From: Dryococelus australis | Taxonomy: Eukaryota > Arthropoda > Insecta > Phasmatodea > Phasmatidae | DNA: 64,000 nucleotides | Reading direction: 5' to 3' | NCBI GenBank assembly: GCA_029891345.1 | Contig: CM056995.1 | Location: 84,073,895-84,137,894 of the forward strand | Shown here: positions 34,535-47,930 of the stretch, in pieces | Layout: every line of letters begins with the position of its first letter | Numbering within the stretch: the stretch's first letter is position 1 | Made by a program: the position numbers and the translations under genes | Notes under the pieces: generated by a model | The model's database searches: none | What the model was told of the DNA's origin: nothing | The model's input: the letters and a program-made list of their open reading frames with translations, nothing else

Positions 34535-35480
34535 TCTGCTATCTTAATAAAGGGGAAGGCACCTGTGCAACGCTATTAGGACAGGCAGTTGCTGGTGCAT
34601 GTAGCGTAGTGTTAAACCTCAGGGCGAGCCCTACTCTCACGTTTTCCACAAGGGACCGAACGTGTCTTGAGTGTGTAGCTGTCGACGCTGCTGGTTTTTC
34701 CTGTGGTTGTGCTGGAGAGGATCTTTGGCCCCATGAGGTGAGAGTAGGAGATGTTAAAGGCTCTGCACCAAAAGCTGGAGCGATGAGGGTTCAGGAGAGG
34801 TGATTGAAAACTGACAATCCACAGGCAGGGATGCATCACCTTTTTTCACTAGCATAGGGCATCTGGAGAGGGGGGTCAGCACGTGCAAGCCCATTGCCTA
34901 GATCCTTTGTGCGCGCAGCATAAAAATTAAATCTAAGAACCCAGCCTTTTCTGCATATCTTAACACTAAAGGCACTTGTGACCTACATGTGGTATGTTTT
35001 ATTAACTTATTTTAGTTTTCATTTTATAAGCTTCTGGACATGCTACTTTCGAGCCACCCTGTGAGCATTCCCGATGCAATCGTGTTGCACATGTGTGGTT
35101 CCTCTTGCCGAGTGCGACCTGTTATTCTCTCGTATATGGCGTGAGTCACAGTTTCTTGGCCAGAGATTGGCAATAAAGATTCCAAGCTAACTTCACTTCA
35201 TTAACATTTTGCTGTATCTAATTTTTCCTCAAAAATTTTCTTGTGCGCTTCACTATAACAAACTAGCCATATTTTTGCTCCTTTGAGGTTTGTTATAGTG
35301 AAGCTCTACTGTATTAGCAAGTTTATTTCTAGTAAATATAAATATTTGACAGTGCTTTTATCTTCACATAAACTACATTCAAGACTAATTTTATTCTTCA
35401 CCAAAATGCACAGTTCAAGGTGAGGTTCAAACTGATCTTAGTTCGGAGCACAGACCGCAATGGTGTAACAGCCAAATGTG
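34535..35480. other. intergenic; pogo-like end fragment at 35247-35304
   Basis: Mostly unrecognised. GCTTCACTATAACAAAC (35247-35263) and its exact 17-base complement (35288-35304) form a hairpin. The outer minus-strand sequence (TACAGTAGAGCTTCACTATA) resembles the ends of pogo/Tigger-type transposons. No second end was found. Confidence 0.4.
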
Positions 35481-35575
35481 CTGAACCAGGGTCAAACCGG
35501 TATTTGAACCTAGATCATTGCTGAAACTTAATAGTGCAACCGGGCATAAGTCGCTGAGATGACTTTACGTAATAC
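35480..35575 (-). repeat. tRNA-derived SINE head (candidate)
   Basis: On the minus strand an A-box-like word (ATCTCAGCGACTTATG, about 35545-35560) is followed by a B box (GGTTCAAATAC, 35500-35510) at tRNA-like spacing, with TCAGCAATGATCTA between. The body and tail boundaries are not clear. Confidence 0.4.
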
Positions 35576-35699
35576 TATAGTGCGCCAGAGGATTGCACCA
35601 CCACAAGAAGCACTGACCTGTGCCGCCACAGCTAAAATTCTGGCTGATCGTTGACATCACACACCCTGATAGCATCATGCTACGCTCCCCCTTCACCCC

Positions 35700-36200
35700 C
35701 AACTAAGGGCAAGCCAGCCAGTATAAATACCGGTGCACGACTCTGATTCACCAGTTCATGCTGCTCCACCACATTGCAAGGCGCTGGCGACAGTTCCTAG
35801 TGACCTCTCCGTGTCTGTGTCTTCTGGTGCCGAAGGAACCATCAGTAGCAGCTTGCTCCACCACCACATGCTGGGGCCCTCTGCTGGTCTCCAGGTCTTC
35901 TGGATCTACCACTTCAATTATACCTCCACTGATGTCTATAACACGCTTCAGAGATCCTCCAGAGCCAACTCCCCAAGAAGAAGTTAACCACAAGTAAATA
36001 TCGCCATCCCTTCAGGAAGGCGAATATTTATCACTGTCCTTCTGGTTAGTGGTAATCACTTAAGTCCCTTTACCTTGAGTAGTTCAGAAACAGGCAATCT
36101 TCACCTGTCTACCACAGTGTAACTTCCATTCAACTCTTGTTTATAGGAGGTAGTACGTACCACCGGGTTTATTCCTCCCAGGAATAAACACGTTTTTATT
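35700..36200 (+). mobile_element. LTR-like block with TATA box and polyadenylation signal
   Basis: AGTATAAATACCGG (about 35718-35731) looks like a core promoter. About 460 bases later comes a tail with CAGGCAATCTTCACCTG, AGGAGGTAGTAC and AGGAATAAACACG (36093-36192). The tail recurs at 60618-60738, 61917-62036 and, partly, 38973-38999. A promoter followed by AATAAA within 0.5 kb is LTR-like, but no partner LTR, TG/CA ends or coding region were verified. Confidence 0.4.
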
Positions 36201-36559
36201 CAAACTGCAGAATATTATTTCAAGTGTGTTCTAATTTCCAGAAAACCCCAGAGGACACTTTTCTTTCTAAAGCCTTTCTAAGGGCAGCAGGGTCCACAGG
36301 CTATCCCTTGCACAGGTATACAGGTAAAACCAAATCTAATCAGGCGAAAGGACGTACTTGTCCCAGATTTCGCTCCTTGTCAGAAAGATACATGGCCCGT
36401 TCCATATACGGGCAAGGCCCTGGCACTTAACTAAGGTAAGTAAAAGTAACCCTGTGTGCCTAGCCTCATACCAAATAAAACCAGCCCGACCGTGATGATC
36501 CACCATTAATCAAAGGATGTTACATGTCACACATGATAAATACAATCATCTTTTGTGAT
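36200..36559. other. unassigned flank of the LTR-like block
   Basis: No recognised content apart from short unconserved frames. Confidence 0.4.
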
Positions 36560-37540
36560 TTTTATGGGTGGTTAGTTATCACTGCTGTCTTTGTCTTCTT
36601 TCTTGTCTGTAACTACCTGCAACTAATTCAACTTCCTGGTCAGTGAAATGATGGAACAATGGGAATGTCAATATCAACTTGAAGCCATTTTCAAATGTTT
36701 TCTTCAAGTACGCCGAAGTACTTAGTTTCAGGATTAACGATATCCTTTGCATACTGCACTTACTTGTTATCTGCCTGTGTTTTGAAACCTTTGAAGTTGT
36801 TAGAATAAATTTTTTTCAGTTTCACCTGTGAATACGAAGGTTCACCACAATTTATGTTAAGCCTTGTTTGAAAACTTCAGATTTTGGAATGCTGTCTCAA
36901 ATTTGAACAAGTGCTCAAGTGATGTCCCCTAATTTTTTTTTTTTAATTTCTGCTGTAGTTTTTTAGGAATGCCTTATGATTATGTACTTGAGTGACAGTA
37001 AGACTCCTTGATCCTGTAGCAGATTCAACGCAGCACAGTTGGGTGGTAGAAAAGTAACACACATTTCTGCTGGCATGCATGTGGTGAACAGCTCTCCAGA
37101 ACAACAATCATGGTTTAGGGCTCTACACCAATACTGTTGCAATGTTTTCTTGTCTGTCGCACAAAACATTTGAATTATTCTGTAATTAAGTTGGATGTGT
37201 TCAAGGCTTTTTTTTTTTGCTCATCTTGTACTTAATGGCGATAACTTCCTTAAGTGCCCTTGAAATAAGACTTTTGCCAATAACTAACAGCTTTGCCTCT
37301 TGTATTCTCACCACATTAGAACCACCAAGCATGACGAGAGGGTCTTTGCAAACTTTCATTCTGCTGTGCTGTTGATCAGCAGTACGCAGACTATTAGACT
37401 GTGGCATACACCACCAGTAAAGTGTAGTTTCGTCTTTTATATACTTAATCAGGAATGAGATTTTTCACTGAAATCTTAAATTTGCTGTCACCTATTAACT
37501 TATCTGCTGCTTGGGTGTCTGCAGAAAGTTTTTCCACTTG
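36560..37540 (-). pseudogene. jerky/Tigger-type transposase remnant
   Basis: Read on the minus strand, the order is TLLVVYATV-like (about 37400-37430), then KLLVIGKSLISRALK (37240-37290), LPPNCAALNLLQDQGVLLSLK (36985-37055) and a degenerate tail. These correspond to the 'LLVIGKSKNPRCFK' and 'LPPNxTSLxQPxDQGVIxxLK' blocks of the DDE domain in Tigger/jerky proteins. Two short frames and several stops show decay. The helix-turn-helix and CENP-B-type DNA-binding regions are not recognisable upstream. Confidence 0.75.
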
Positions 37541-40500
37541 TAGGCTGAAATACCATGGGGTTCAAATCTGTACAGGCACATTTATGTAAACTTAAGTCCG
37601 CTGTAAAAGTAATTTGGCTTGTTCAATTAGCGATACCCAGTTAATGCGGACTGCAGCACTGCTGAAACCACTCCATCAACATGTTGTCAAGTTATGCACT
37701 TTACTCAGCTGAATCTGTTTCTGCTAGTGCAATATTCAGCACAAACACTACTAAACTGAAGCACCAGCATCCAGTTTTTTTCTCCAAGTTTAAACCTTTA
37801 CTTTAAGAGATTACACACACAAATTTGTCCTTATTCCCAGCACCATACAAAAGAAAACCAATTAATGATTAAAATTACTACATGCACGCAATGTAATTTG
37901 CAGAGAGTGATAGTTCATTGAAAGGTATGTCTGACAGACTTTTTTAAATGGGCGAACTGCATTGTTTGGTGTGGCAGGTTATGAGGGGGAAACACTTGTG
38001 CTGTGCACATACGTCATACTGCTTTTTCTTTGTGAAGCAAAGGGGCAAGAGATGTGTGTAGGATAACTAAGGCTCAATATGTGATATGCTGTACCATTAT
38101 TATTTTTAATAATAATTTATGCGTGCGCTACAGGAGTGACTATCTTAGAGGTAGTGCGGTAAGGTTGACCACCCTGCCCAGCCTACCATGCCTGGGAGGT
38201 GTAAGGGGATTAGATACAGCATTTGGTCATTTGGGGGTAGATTTGCTACAAGTTGGAGAGGAGTCAAACCCCAGAGTGAGTCGAATAAAGGTGGCTTCCC
38301 GACTAGAGAGCATAATCCTCATTATTAGGGAAGCCAATACGCGGGATGCCAGCTGTCCCAAATGGTGAGAGGTTTAATCTAATGTGATGAGGGTGCATGG
38401 TCTGGCAGATGAAACTTTAGTTGGGCGAATATATTGATGGGTTGGAACAAAGTCTACCGAGGGGCATGTCAAACGGGTACGGGAGTCGGGTGGGCTGTGG
38501 TCGAACCCGGGTCACCTTTCCCGTTGCCAGTTTATCACTATATTTCGGGAGTAATGTGCCGACTGTTTTGCCAGCCGTATTTTAATTTAACATTACTGAA
38601 GGTTTTCTGTGGCTGACCAGTAGGGTTGTCATGAGGAATAGCCTCATTCTCCTGTTCTTCGTATTCCGTTATCCAGGCCAATCACCAATGAGTAGGTGAT
38701 CTGGTGGGGAAGAAATATCCAGAGGAATGAAGGGAAAAAATGGCCTGTGGAGATTGATCATCATACCTGACTGGGGGTTTGTCTTCAGATGTGGAGTTGG
38801 CAGTAGCTCGAGCAAGGGTACGACATTCCTTATCCTTACGTCTTTGCTTATTAGGAGCACCACTTTTCTTATTGTACATCTGTTTATTAGGATTCACGCA
38901 ATGCAAAAAGATAGTGAGCAAGGGTCCGCTAACTACTAGTAACGGTACACCGTTACGTGGTTGTTTATTGCGGGGTTTGGTCCCTGGGGAATAAACACAA
39001 TGATTATTATTAACACAGAAATGAACAATAATAATAAACTTGATTTACAGACACTGGAGTAAAATATGATACAAGAATCACGCAATTCAGGTGAAGGCAA
39101 GCCTGAGGAAAATAAAATTTGCTACGCAACTTTACGGCGGCTAGAGAATGAAAATAACAGCAAAGCAACTTTACAGCAGCTAGATTAAGGGGAAGCTAAT
39201 CAGGTGGGCAACACAAAACATGAATGCTCATTACCACAGAGTCAAGGAAAGTTGACTGGGGTAAGGATTACCGGGTTAAGGTGGGGTATACCTGTAGCTG
39301 TTGGACGTTTCGCGTGCAGGTCTTGAGAGAGAGTGTCTCTCTCTTGATGCAGGTCAAGAAAGGAGGGTTGGTGGTAGGAAGTATAGGAGCCCTTGGTGAC
39401 TCGAAGGAGAGCCTTCCGCAAGCTGGGTGTATGAGTCTCCTCTGTGAACTGGAGTGGAGAGCAGAAGAGCCTTTTCGGACTGGGAAGAGTCTTCAGTAGA
39501 CTGGGGGGTTGGACTCGCATCCTCGTTGGTTGCAGAGCCTGGCGCCAATCACTGGTGCTGGCTCCCGGGGTTGTATTTATACTAAATTTTTTCCGGTCAG
39601 CAGTTCTTTGGGGTGTGGGGTAGCGTAGCCTTCCAATACAGGGGCACATTTATTGGGGTGCAGAGATGCGCTGCAAGTTTCTTATCGCCCCGCATGAGGC
39701 AACAACTAATTGAAACCCCTGTCTTTGAGGCAGGCCAGCTGTGACATCACATGGGTGCTGCCATCTCGTGTGAGTGTAGGAACTTCTTCCAGGGGCCTAA
39801 CACGAGTAGTAGAATTCTCAATAATAATAATTCCAATCACATGGGTGCCTTTTGCATACATAATCCTGGATGGCTAATGGGGATTGTAATTATGCAGGTA
39901 ATATACAATTATGTGATAGGCTACCCATGCTCACAGTCTGACCAAAAATATGAACCGACTTGCATACGCACCCCTAGCAACCTCATTGTACCAAGTGCAG
40001 AACGATTTGTGTTTGGCTAGGTTAGAGTTGTCAAGTACCTAAATAATTAGAGTAGAATCGCAACCGAAAGAGAATTTTAGAATGCTCTTACAAAAACTAC
40101 TATACACTACACGTAGCCAAGAGTGTTTCTATTAGCCTTGTGTGCATATGCACTACACAAACCCTCATCCAATCAATGCACTGTTAAAACACTAACACCT
40201 CACAGCTTTGATTTGTAGTTCCTTTTTTCCTCCATAAGCTGTGCGAGTAAGTACAAAATTTGCATCTGGCATGAAATTACTTGCCCTCTGAAATCCACAT
40301 TCATGATTAGAAAAAAAAAGTGAACTTTCAAAATACGTGGCATGCTCCAATGTAATCGTAGTCACTCTGCCCCCCCCCCCCCCCCGCAATTGTTGGAAAA
40401 GGCTAAGTTGCTGTGGTGGAATAACTGTGGCATGCTGTTTTTTCTTTCTTTTTTTTATGCTCCAATACAAAATGTTGGCGATGGCCAGTGCATTTACATT

Positions 40501-41703
40501 GTGCATGACTTTTATGAAATCAGATGTGAATGTGGGGAAATTAATAAATGGAAACACACACATGACTAACAATACAGTTTTGTTGTTTTTTTTTTTTTTT
40601 TTTTTTCCAAAGATTTTTTTAAAATATACAAGTAGTATAAATAGAAATATATCAATATTCTTTTGGAACTAATTTACAGCAAAATATGAAACAGGCTATA
40701 GTCTAGCTGTGGATACACACAAACTTTGCATGGTTCAGTTTTAGGGTGTTGCAACTGTAGACTCGTGCCTGGTAACAGTAGTAGTTTTCTCTCGCCCCCT
40801 CACCCCTTTTTTGTACACTGCTCTAGAAGATCAATAAATTGCTTTGTTGCTGTATTTCTAATCCGGTCTTGGCAACAGCATTCTGCTAAGAACGTTCACT
40901 AGGCAATCCACCCAGAAGAGTTAAATTTACTTATTGATAACACTATAAATTCTAATAAAAAAAATTTACAAAGCTTTGGCATTTCAACATTTTAGGCTAT
41001 GACAAAAAGATCCAATTTTAGAGTATGTGCACCAGAAGTAAACATTTCTGGCACTCTCAGAACACACCCGGTCAAGAATTTGTGACATTTTTATTTGTAT
41101 ATATGCATTTTATACTGGTAAAAATATTTTAATGGAAATTATTATACATGATTTTAATCAATTAAAAGAATGTTGTATAAAATGCACATGGATTACAAAA
41201 CAAATCAACCAAACTGTTTACTGCAAAGTTTAAATGCACTTAATTAGGGTGAAAAACCTAATACAATTTACAATTCCATTTACACAATCAACCACCCCTG
41301 CTTCAACATTCACAACTAATACGATACCTTTAAATAACAAACTAGGTACAAATAATTTTTCACATAACTCATTCTTAAAAACTGCCAGAACGCAGTAAAT
41401 AATTTACATCATTGTATAAACACAAGATTTGCAGAACCAGATGTTTTGTCCAATTCAGTAGCATGTTACTTGATCCGTAGTTTGCCTTCACCCAACAACC
41501 ACAAACACACCCTATCAACCAGGAATGAGAAAAAGAAGTCCGCAAACAAAACTTGCACCAGAAGAATTCGGAACTGCAACAAAAACTCACATGGTACAAT
41601 TCATGACACAATAAAACACTGCCACACACTACATCAATTATTCTTTCAAACTTCAAGCAAGATTTTAAAAATTATTTTTCAAATACTTTTTAAGTTACAA
41701 ATA
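37541..41703. other. intergenic, repeat-like but unnamed
   Basis: No gene recognised. Points noted: GGCTTCCC...GGGAAGCC inverted repeat (about 38290-38335); a polyadenylation tail of the dispersed repeat family (GGGGAATAAACACAA, about 38986-39000); a minus-strand TATAAATACAACCCC word (about 39566-39580); a 16-base C tract (40370-40385); and a 20-base T run (about 40586-40605). Open frames here (for example 39242-39649) have no family resemblance. Confidence 0.4.
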
Positions 41704-42500
41704 CAGTAAACCCCCTTGATGGTTTCCAGAAATAAGGTCATTAAGACAGGTTGGTTGCTATAGATATTTAGGGAAATATTGGCCTTACCCTCAGCTCTAT
41801 ACATCAAATTTTGCCATTTTTGCAATAAGTCCATGTTCAATTACCTCTAGTGCAAAAATGACACATACTTTTAATTAAATATAAATAGATTTTAATAAGA
41901 ATAAATCTTATTTTATAAAATTATATCTGAGAGGCTTATATTTAGCTCGCCCTGTCTCTCAAAATGTTAAAAACAGTGAGTGGTGCAAAGTTTTAAAAGT
42001 ATTAAATCCAAGTTAAACATTTCTATCACAAAAATGGCACATATTTTTAATTAACTATAAACTTATTTTAATAGGTGGATGTCTTCTGAAAAGAATTATA
42101 TCAGAGAGGCACATACTTACATCCCCTTGTATCCCAAAATGTTAGTAAAAACCTTACACTGCTTGATATTAAGCATTATAAGTCCACACTCAATCGTATC
42201 TGGCATAATATTAACATGATTTTTGCATGGAATTTTTATTAAATTTTGTAGTGAAGCATCTTCTGAATAAAATGGTACCTCACACATGTACTTAATCTCC
42301 CCTTGTCAACATTTGTTTAAATATTGCGTGGTGACTGAGTGCAAAATCAATTATCAGTGACTTCTTGCAGAAAAAATCAGAGGGTTTGTTAATGAAATAT
42401 TGATTTCAACAGATACACATCTGCTGAATAAACTGATATCACGAAAGGTATACATGAAACATCTTTGTCGCTAAATAATGTACAAACACCCTTAACTCTC
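41704..42500 (+). repeat. diverged tandem repeats, period about 175 bp
   Basis: Successive units start at about 41826, 42004, 42179 and 42341. Each contains an 'AA(G)TCCA-GTT(A/C)AA' start, a CAAAAATG(A/G)CACATA-TTTTTAATTAA block, a '(T/C)TTCTGAA...AAATTATATC-GAGAGGC' block and 'CCCTTGT-TCCCAAAATGTTA'. Units 1 and 2 are most alike, unit 4 least. A transposon-like start (TACAGTAAACCCCCTTGATG) lies at 41704-41723. The repeats could be the interior of a pogo-like element or a short satellite array. Confidence 0.6.
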
Positions 42501-45109
42501 AGACAGTTCCAAGTTTGAGTTACCGTATTACTTATTAAAGGTACTTATTCACCTCTTTCTCAAAACTTACAAGTTTTTAAAATGAAATATTGTTTTTCAT
42601 TTTAAAATGAGATGAAGGGATAGAAAAAAAATTGATGCATGAAGAAACATTACTAACATTGAGAGTTGCTTCATACATGCTGGACGGAGGGCGGCCACCA
42701 CCACCTAACAGCATGCAAAATAAGTAACCTGTCAGATGCCTACAGACCACATCCCTGAATTGACTGGCTCACCTCCCCCAGGGCTTCTCTTCCACAGCTG
42801 ACATCATCATGTTAGCAATACTGCTCTCCAGCACATACCACCACACCCACAAATTGCTTGCATGTTCATTATTCAATATTTGTATGTACAAAAATGCATA
42901 AACCACTGTACTGGACATTTTGATATTTTGCATATATCATTACCATCTTAATACAGTGGACAAATGTGATTTTTTGCATTACTGTACAAAAACCAAATTC
43001 ACATGTTGCAAAAGCTGACATGTGATGTCCTAAGGACAAAGGAGGTGCGTCGCGGCCCAAGTTTTTTGGTGGATGTGAGGGCACACACACCCAGGGTGAG
43101 TTTCAACTCTATTTGCAGTGCGAACAGGAGCCTGACCAGTGTAGAGGACTGGTCGTGTGGCTTTCTGGCTGGGCACAAAGTTAGGGACGGCAAGCACAAT
43201 TTTACGTTTCGGTGGAACCATTCTCACGAGTATACCTGGCAGACTACTGACCTGGAGGCTGCTGGACCTGCTGTGGCTCTGGAGATGATGCGCTGGTGCT
43301 GGTACAGGGACCTGGTGTGCAGGTGGTCAGCTGTTGTCAGCGCTGGTAGTTGTCTCAATTGTCTATGCAAGCTGGAACCCCCTAATCCATGGGTTGGGTA
43401 TACCATATGAGGTTTCCTCACCACTCAGGCAGGCTAGCAACAGTGGGTGAGTAACTCCAACGAGTTTGACTTATCTAGATGGTGGATTACTTGAGCTCTT
43501 TCACGTGGACTGAGGTTGTCAAGGACAGTGGGGTGGGAGCTAAGCTCTTGTTGGTATTTAGAAATAGTGACCATCTTTTTAACCCTCTTACGGATTCCAC
43601 TTCAGCAGAAATAGGGCATGAATAGACTCTCTAATACCAGTAGGTGGAGCGAGTGACATTCATCCCTTCTTAAGTGTATTTTCACACACCGTATCGACAG
43701 GCTAAGCTGTCGTCCTATCCCAGTATCTGGCACCAGAAATGCAGTGGACACTGAGAGTCAGATTACACAGTGACGACGATTACGATACGTGAGTGAGTTA
43801 CTCTGAAGAATCAGACCCCCAGATCCAGAAAACTACCCCATCTGGCACAAGGAGCGCGGTGGAAGGAGCACAACCCAGACTGTTAGATCAACCCCAACAA
43901 GATGAGTACCTAGTGTCAGGGCTCTGCCATTATATACACCTGAATACATAGGAAAAGTGGCAGTCCAAGTTTTAGGTGTGTTTTTGGCGTACAAGTTTCC
44001 TGAAGAGAAACTCTTAGTCCTACGTGACTTTCGGAAAACTGGATTAGAATAAAATTCCTGCTATCCCTTGGCGGACCTGATGTTTACTGGCTGGGGAAGG
44101 TTGTAATACTATGGGAATAATATGGTAAGTCGTGTAACACCTAGTTTTTCTTCCTAATTTGATGAATTGTGTTAGCGTAATTTGAATATCACAAGTGGTA
44201 CATATATGTAAAGTTTTATCTAGTTCAAAAGGAAAAAATGGTTGTATAAATGATAAAAACATCCCTAAGTTGTAAATTTGTGATATTTAAACCTGTATTA
44301 ATCTATGATAATGTTTTGTTCTGCAAACAGTTGTTTTTAAGTAATGTTAGGAACGTTTTAAGGTTGTTCTAAAAAGTATTAGTTAATGGAATTAAAATAA
44401 ATAAGAGGTTCCGATTTAATGAGTTTTTACTTAAGAAAATTGAATACTGGTGTTTAATTTCAAGAAGTGTTCGTATGATTAAATATTTTCAAGTTTAAGA
44501 AACAGAAGTATGCAAAAGAAGAAAGTAACTGCATAATATTGAGTCATCAGTAACAAAGGTGTCAACGACGAACTTTCAAAGGGATTGAGAACTTCGTCAC
44601 TTGGTTTTCCGAGTACCTTCTGATCAGACATTATCATCCATTTTCTGAAGGAGGCACGAGCTCCACCTTCGGGAACACAGTCACCGCTTCAGTGGTTGAG
44701 TCAGGGGTCGACTCCAGCACAGTGAATGAAGGTATGATTAAGTACCTATGCCGTCATGGAATCGCAGTCAACAGGGAGTTGTGAGGTACCAGATTCGAAC
44801 CCTGGAGGAGAACCGCAGATCTAGCTGTGGACTACTTTTATTCCCCTCATCAACAGAGAAGTCCAGTATACACCATATTATACATGAACGTTTTGCAAAG
44901 AATTAGTAGTGTGTTTTCAAAAGGTGTCCCTGACAATAAATTGGAGTTCTTTTCTTATATATGAATGCTTAAGTGGTAGAATAATTTTCTTGTAGTATTC
45001 TTTCATATCTTTGAATAATATACAGATTTTAGTTTTTATTTCATAATTTCATGTAATATTGACTTTGGCACTTTGTATGGAAGTGTCTCATAGCCGTGGC
45101 AAGTACATA
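42501..45109. other. intergenic, possibly retroelement-derived
   Basis: GC-richer stretches at 42990-43430 and 43640-44130 contain frames on both strands, none recognised. A TGGCACCAGAAATG word (about 43724-43737) looks like a primer-binding site but no LTRs were found. On the minus strand AGGGTTCGAATCTGG (about 44788-44802) matches a tRNA B box, a hint of another SINE. Confidence 0.35.
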
Positions 45110-45166
45110 ATGAATAGTAATAATTTTATATATATATATATAATATATATAATTATTACTATTCAT
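45110..45166. repeat. AT-rich perfect palindrome
   Basis: ATGAATAGTAATAATT (45110-45125) is mirrored exactly at 45151-45166 around a TA-repeat core. It could extrude as a cruciform or be a MITE-like footback. Confidence 0.85.
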
Positions 45167-46649
45167 TCCATCATATTATTCTATGCTAGAAATTTTTATG
45201 TTGTGCACGTTTGATTTGTCGGAGATTGTCCCATATTTATTGTAACAGTTCAGGGTAGTAGCATTGACTGATACAGTTGGATAAAAAGTGTTTACTTATT
45301 TACAGAAATAAACATGGTGGTTTGCACTATCGCCTGTCAACAAGAGATTAACGGAAGCTGGCTATGCTAGCGAGGTGAAGGCAACTCTGTTTCTAAGCTA
45401 ACGGGGTAGGTAGGCAAAGTGGCTATGAAAGTAACTCAACTTTAACTAATGCTACGGTTTGTCCTGAAGGGACCAATAAGTGTTTGACGACAAACTGCTG
45501 CGTGGGCAGAATACACAGGCGTTCTGTTTGCGTCATCAAATCCTAAATTTTTCCTCGTAAAGTGTTTGGGAAAACGGGAGTTAATTTCAAATATGCTCTC
45601 TAAATAATATTCAGTTTAATTATTATTAGTCCCTACATTCATTTCATTTCCGTTTTTATAACTAATGTTAGGTATTATAACTCTGTAAATACACGTGGAG
45701 GGTAAGCAAAGTTGGAAGTTGCGTTTGTTAGTAGAAATTAAAAATGGTACCACAACCTGGCTTATATCATCCATTTATTGTATTGTAAAGTGTGTAATGT
45801 ATCATATTTTGATGGCATTTAATTCAATATTATCTGAAACATTCAAATATGTGGGGCTATTATATTGCTTACCCTGTAAAAAAACTTACTACACACCACT
45901 GCAATGTACGTCACACAGACCCATCCTTAAGATGGCAGAGTGAGTTGAAAGTTTAGATTGCAATGCAGTAAAGACAATTACAGGACTTTAAATAAGGCAA
46001 TCTGGCATTTGAACAATACAGTACACTCCCCATTAAAAAAATAACCCTTACAATACAAATGCAGAACGTAATGTTAACTTTAGCTAAAACAAGGAAAACA
46101 GTTTAAATGGTCAAAATTCTTTCATTTCAAAGTTAGTGATAACTACAGTGAATTTTACAAAAAAACGTAAGTGCACACGTCTATAAGTGTAGACTGCTTT
46201 CTCATTCAGTCTCAATAGGCTGGGTTGAAACTTCATACTAGGAGCTTATTTAAATTTTAATGACACACACACACACAAAATTTAAAAATTATGAAAAGTT
46301 AAACAGTGCCTTGCTTGGAAAGAACTTTCTTTTAATTTTTTTGTGTTTGGCACCAGGATTGATGTTTGTGTTAATAACACACCATGTCCAAAATTTTTTA
46401 TTTCTAACTTTTCCATGAAGTTTAAACTGTCCTTTTACATTTTGTTGACGTTGCAAAAATGACACTACAAAGTGAACGACCCAGACCAGCGATCGATAAA
46501 CTGGCAAGACGTGGTGTTTGGGTGGTAATGAGGCCGTGTCTGAAATGAAGAATTCATTATTTTGTAATTTGTCATTCCAATTCCCAAAGAAGTGCCTCAC
46601 TTCACTCTTTACATGCAGCACATACTGCGCATTGAGAGTGCTAAACTAT
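45167..46649. other. intergenic, nothing recognised
   Basis: No conserved coding region seen. The minus-strand frame 46289-46621 adjoins the Gypsy remnant and might belong to it, but it was not recognised. Confidence 0.4.
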
Positions 46650-47930
46650 AATGATTGCTATCTCAGTGCCAGCTGGGATGGCATACCACAAAGTAGAGGG
46701 AGTAGGGGGGCAGAGCTGGCTCTGGTAGCATGTCCTCACTGCTCTCCGCTCGCTGATTGGCTAGCCAGGGGTGGTAGCGTGAGCACTCTTCTCCCCCTAA
46801 CTGGCATTGGCTCCACTGAAGGCATGCACTGCTGATATGGTAAGAGTGGATTTTGGCAGGGTGTACAACTGGCATCTCTCTGTCCGACAGATCAATAACA
46901 TTCCCATGCTCTGGTTCAACATGTGGTGGCAGGCTGAGTCTGGCATTTTGTGCTATCATATGTTTGGTGGCTCTTTTCACGTGGGTGATATGTACTTTAC
47001 ATACATTTCTGTTTTCATTCTGAGCCCACGATGTGTTGCCACGCTTTTTGCAAACCACGTAAGGACCTTCCAATTTTGGGTGAGCAGTCTTGTTTTTACC
47101 AAGACATTCTCTCCTTCTACAATACATGGATACATCCTTCTGGCTGGTGCTGGGGAGCTGGATATTTTTTCTCAGTGTATTTCAAACTTTCCCCACATAT
47201 TTATTTGCTATGTCGAATCTCATAGGGTTCAGCTTCTCAGTCCCACTCCTTGGGTTGATGTAGGACTTCATTTCTCTGCTGGCGTAGGGTGAAAAGGATA
47301 TCTGGAAGGTAGGAGTCCCATTTCCCATGGCTCCCCTGTATTCATATTCGGAGGCCTGTTTTTGATTTCTTGATTGCACCTCTCAGTTGGACTTATAAAC
47401 TTTTAAGAGATTAAAACTTACAAAGTAAGGATGTGTGTGGTATTCTCATACTCATTATAAATTGTCTATGATACTTTAAAGCTATTTTTATTTTGTGGTC
47501 GTTTCAAACATACAGACTGACTATTAAAAATATGAAGTTGACAAAATTCCTTTTTTTTTTTTAATCTTCTGTATGATATGATGCAATGGGGTGTGCCGCT
47601 GCACTCCCTGCACTCTCTTGCACATTGCACATGCCTATGGTGGTAGCTGGGTGTTGTCCAGGGCTGCACTCCCCAGTGTTGACAGTCTAGTTCCTATGCT
47701 GCACCTGTGAATTGAGGGCTGTTAGGATACAACGATGATATCCCGTGTGGGACAATCTCCATCACATCTGTAATAGCTTTGGTGTAAGCTTTAGGAAGGG
47801 TGCAGGTCTTGAATCATCTTGAAAGCAGATCAGTGATCATATCAAGGTGAACTGTTTTGCCTTTTTTTGGAGCATAGGTACGGCCCCATGAGATTGATGG
47901 TGACCTTCCTCTGACTAAATATATATATAT
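46650..47930 (-). pseudogene. Gypsy-type LTR retrotransposon, integrase remnant
   Basis: Fragments in order on the minus strand fit a Gypsy integrase. A catalytic-core start resembling 'DLMGP' (here VTINLMGP, about 47890-47915) is followed by WDSYLPDILFTLRQ (about 47285-47325). The C-terminal block HPKLEGPYVV...VHITHVKRATK (about 46960-47080) corresponds to the 'GPYxVxxxxxxxxVHIxxLK' tail. Stops and frameshifts separate the parts and much of the core is lost. No LTR pair was found. Confidence 0.65.

Noticed and set aside
39242-39649. 135-residue open frame, minus strand
   Set aside because: No family resemblance; the region carries simple GAGA/TCTC words and a possible retroelement promoter instead.
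43003-43424. Overlapping frames on both strands, up to 135 residues
   Set aside because: Retroelement-like base composition, but no motif could be recognised on either strand, so no coding call was made.
43724-43737. TGGCACCAGAAATG as a retroviral-type primer-binding site
   Set aside because: No LTR ends or paired repeat nearby, and no recognisable gag after it.
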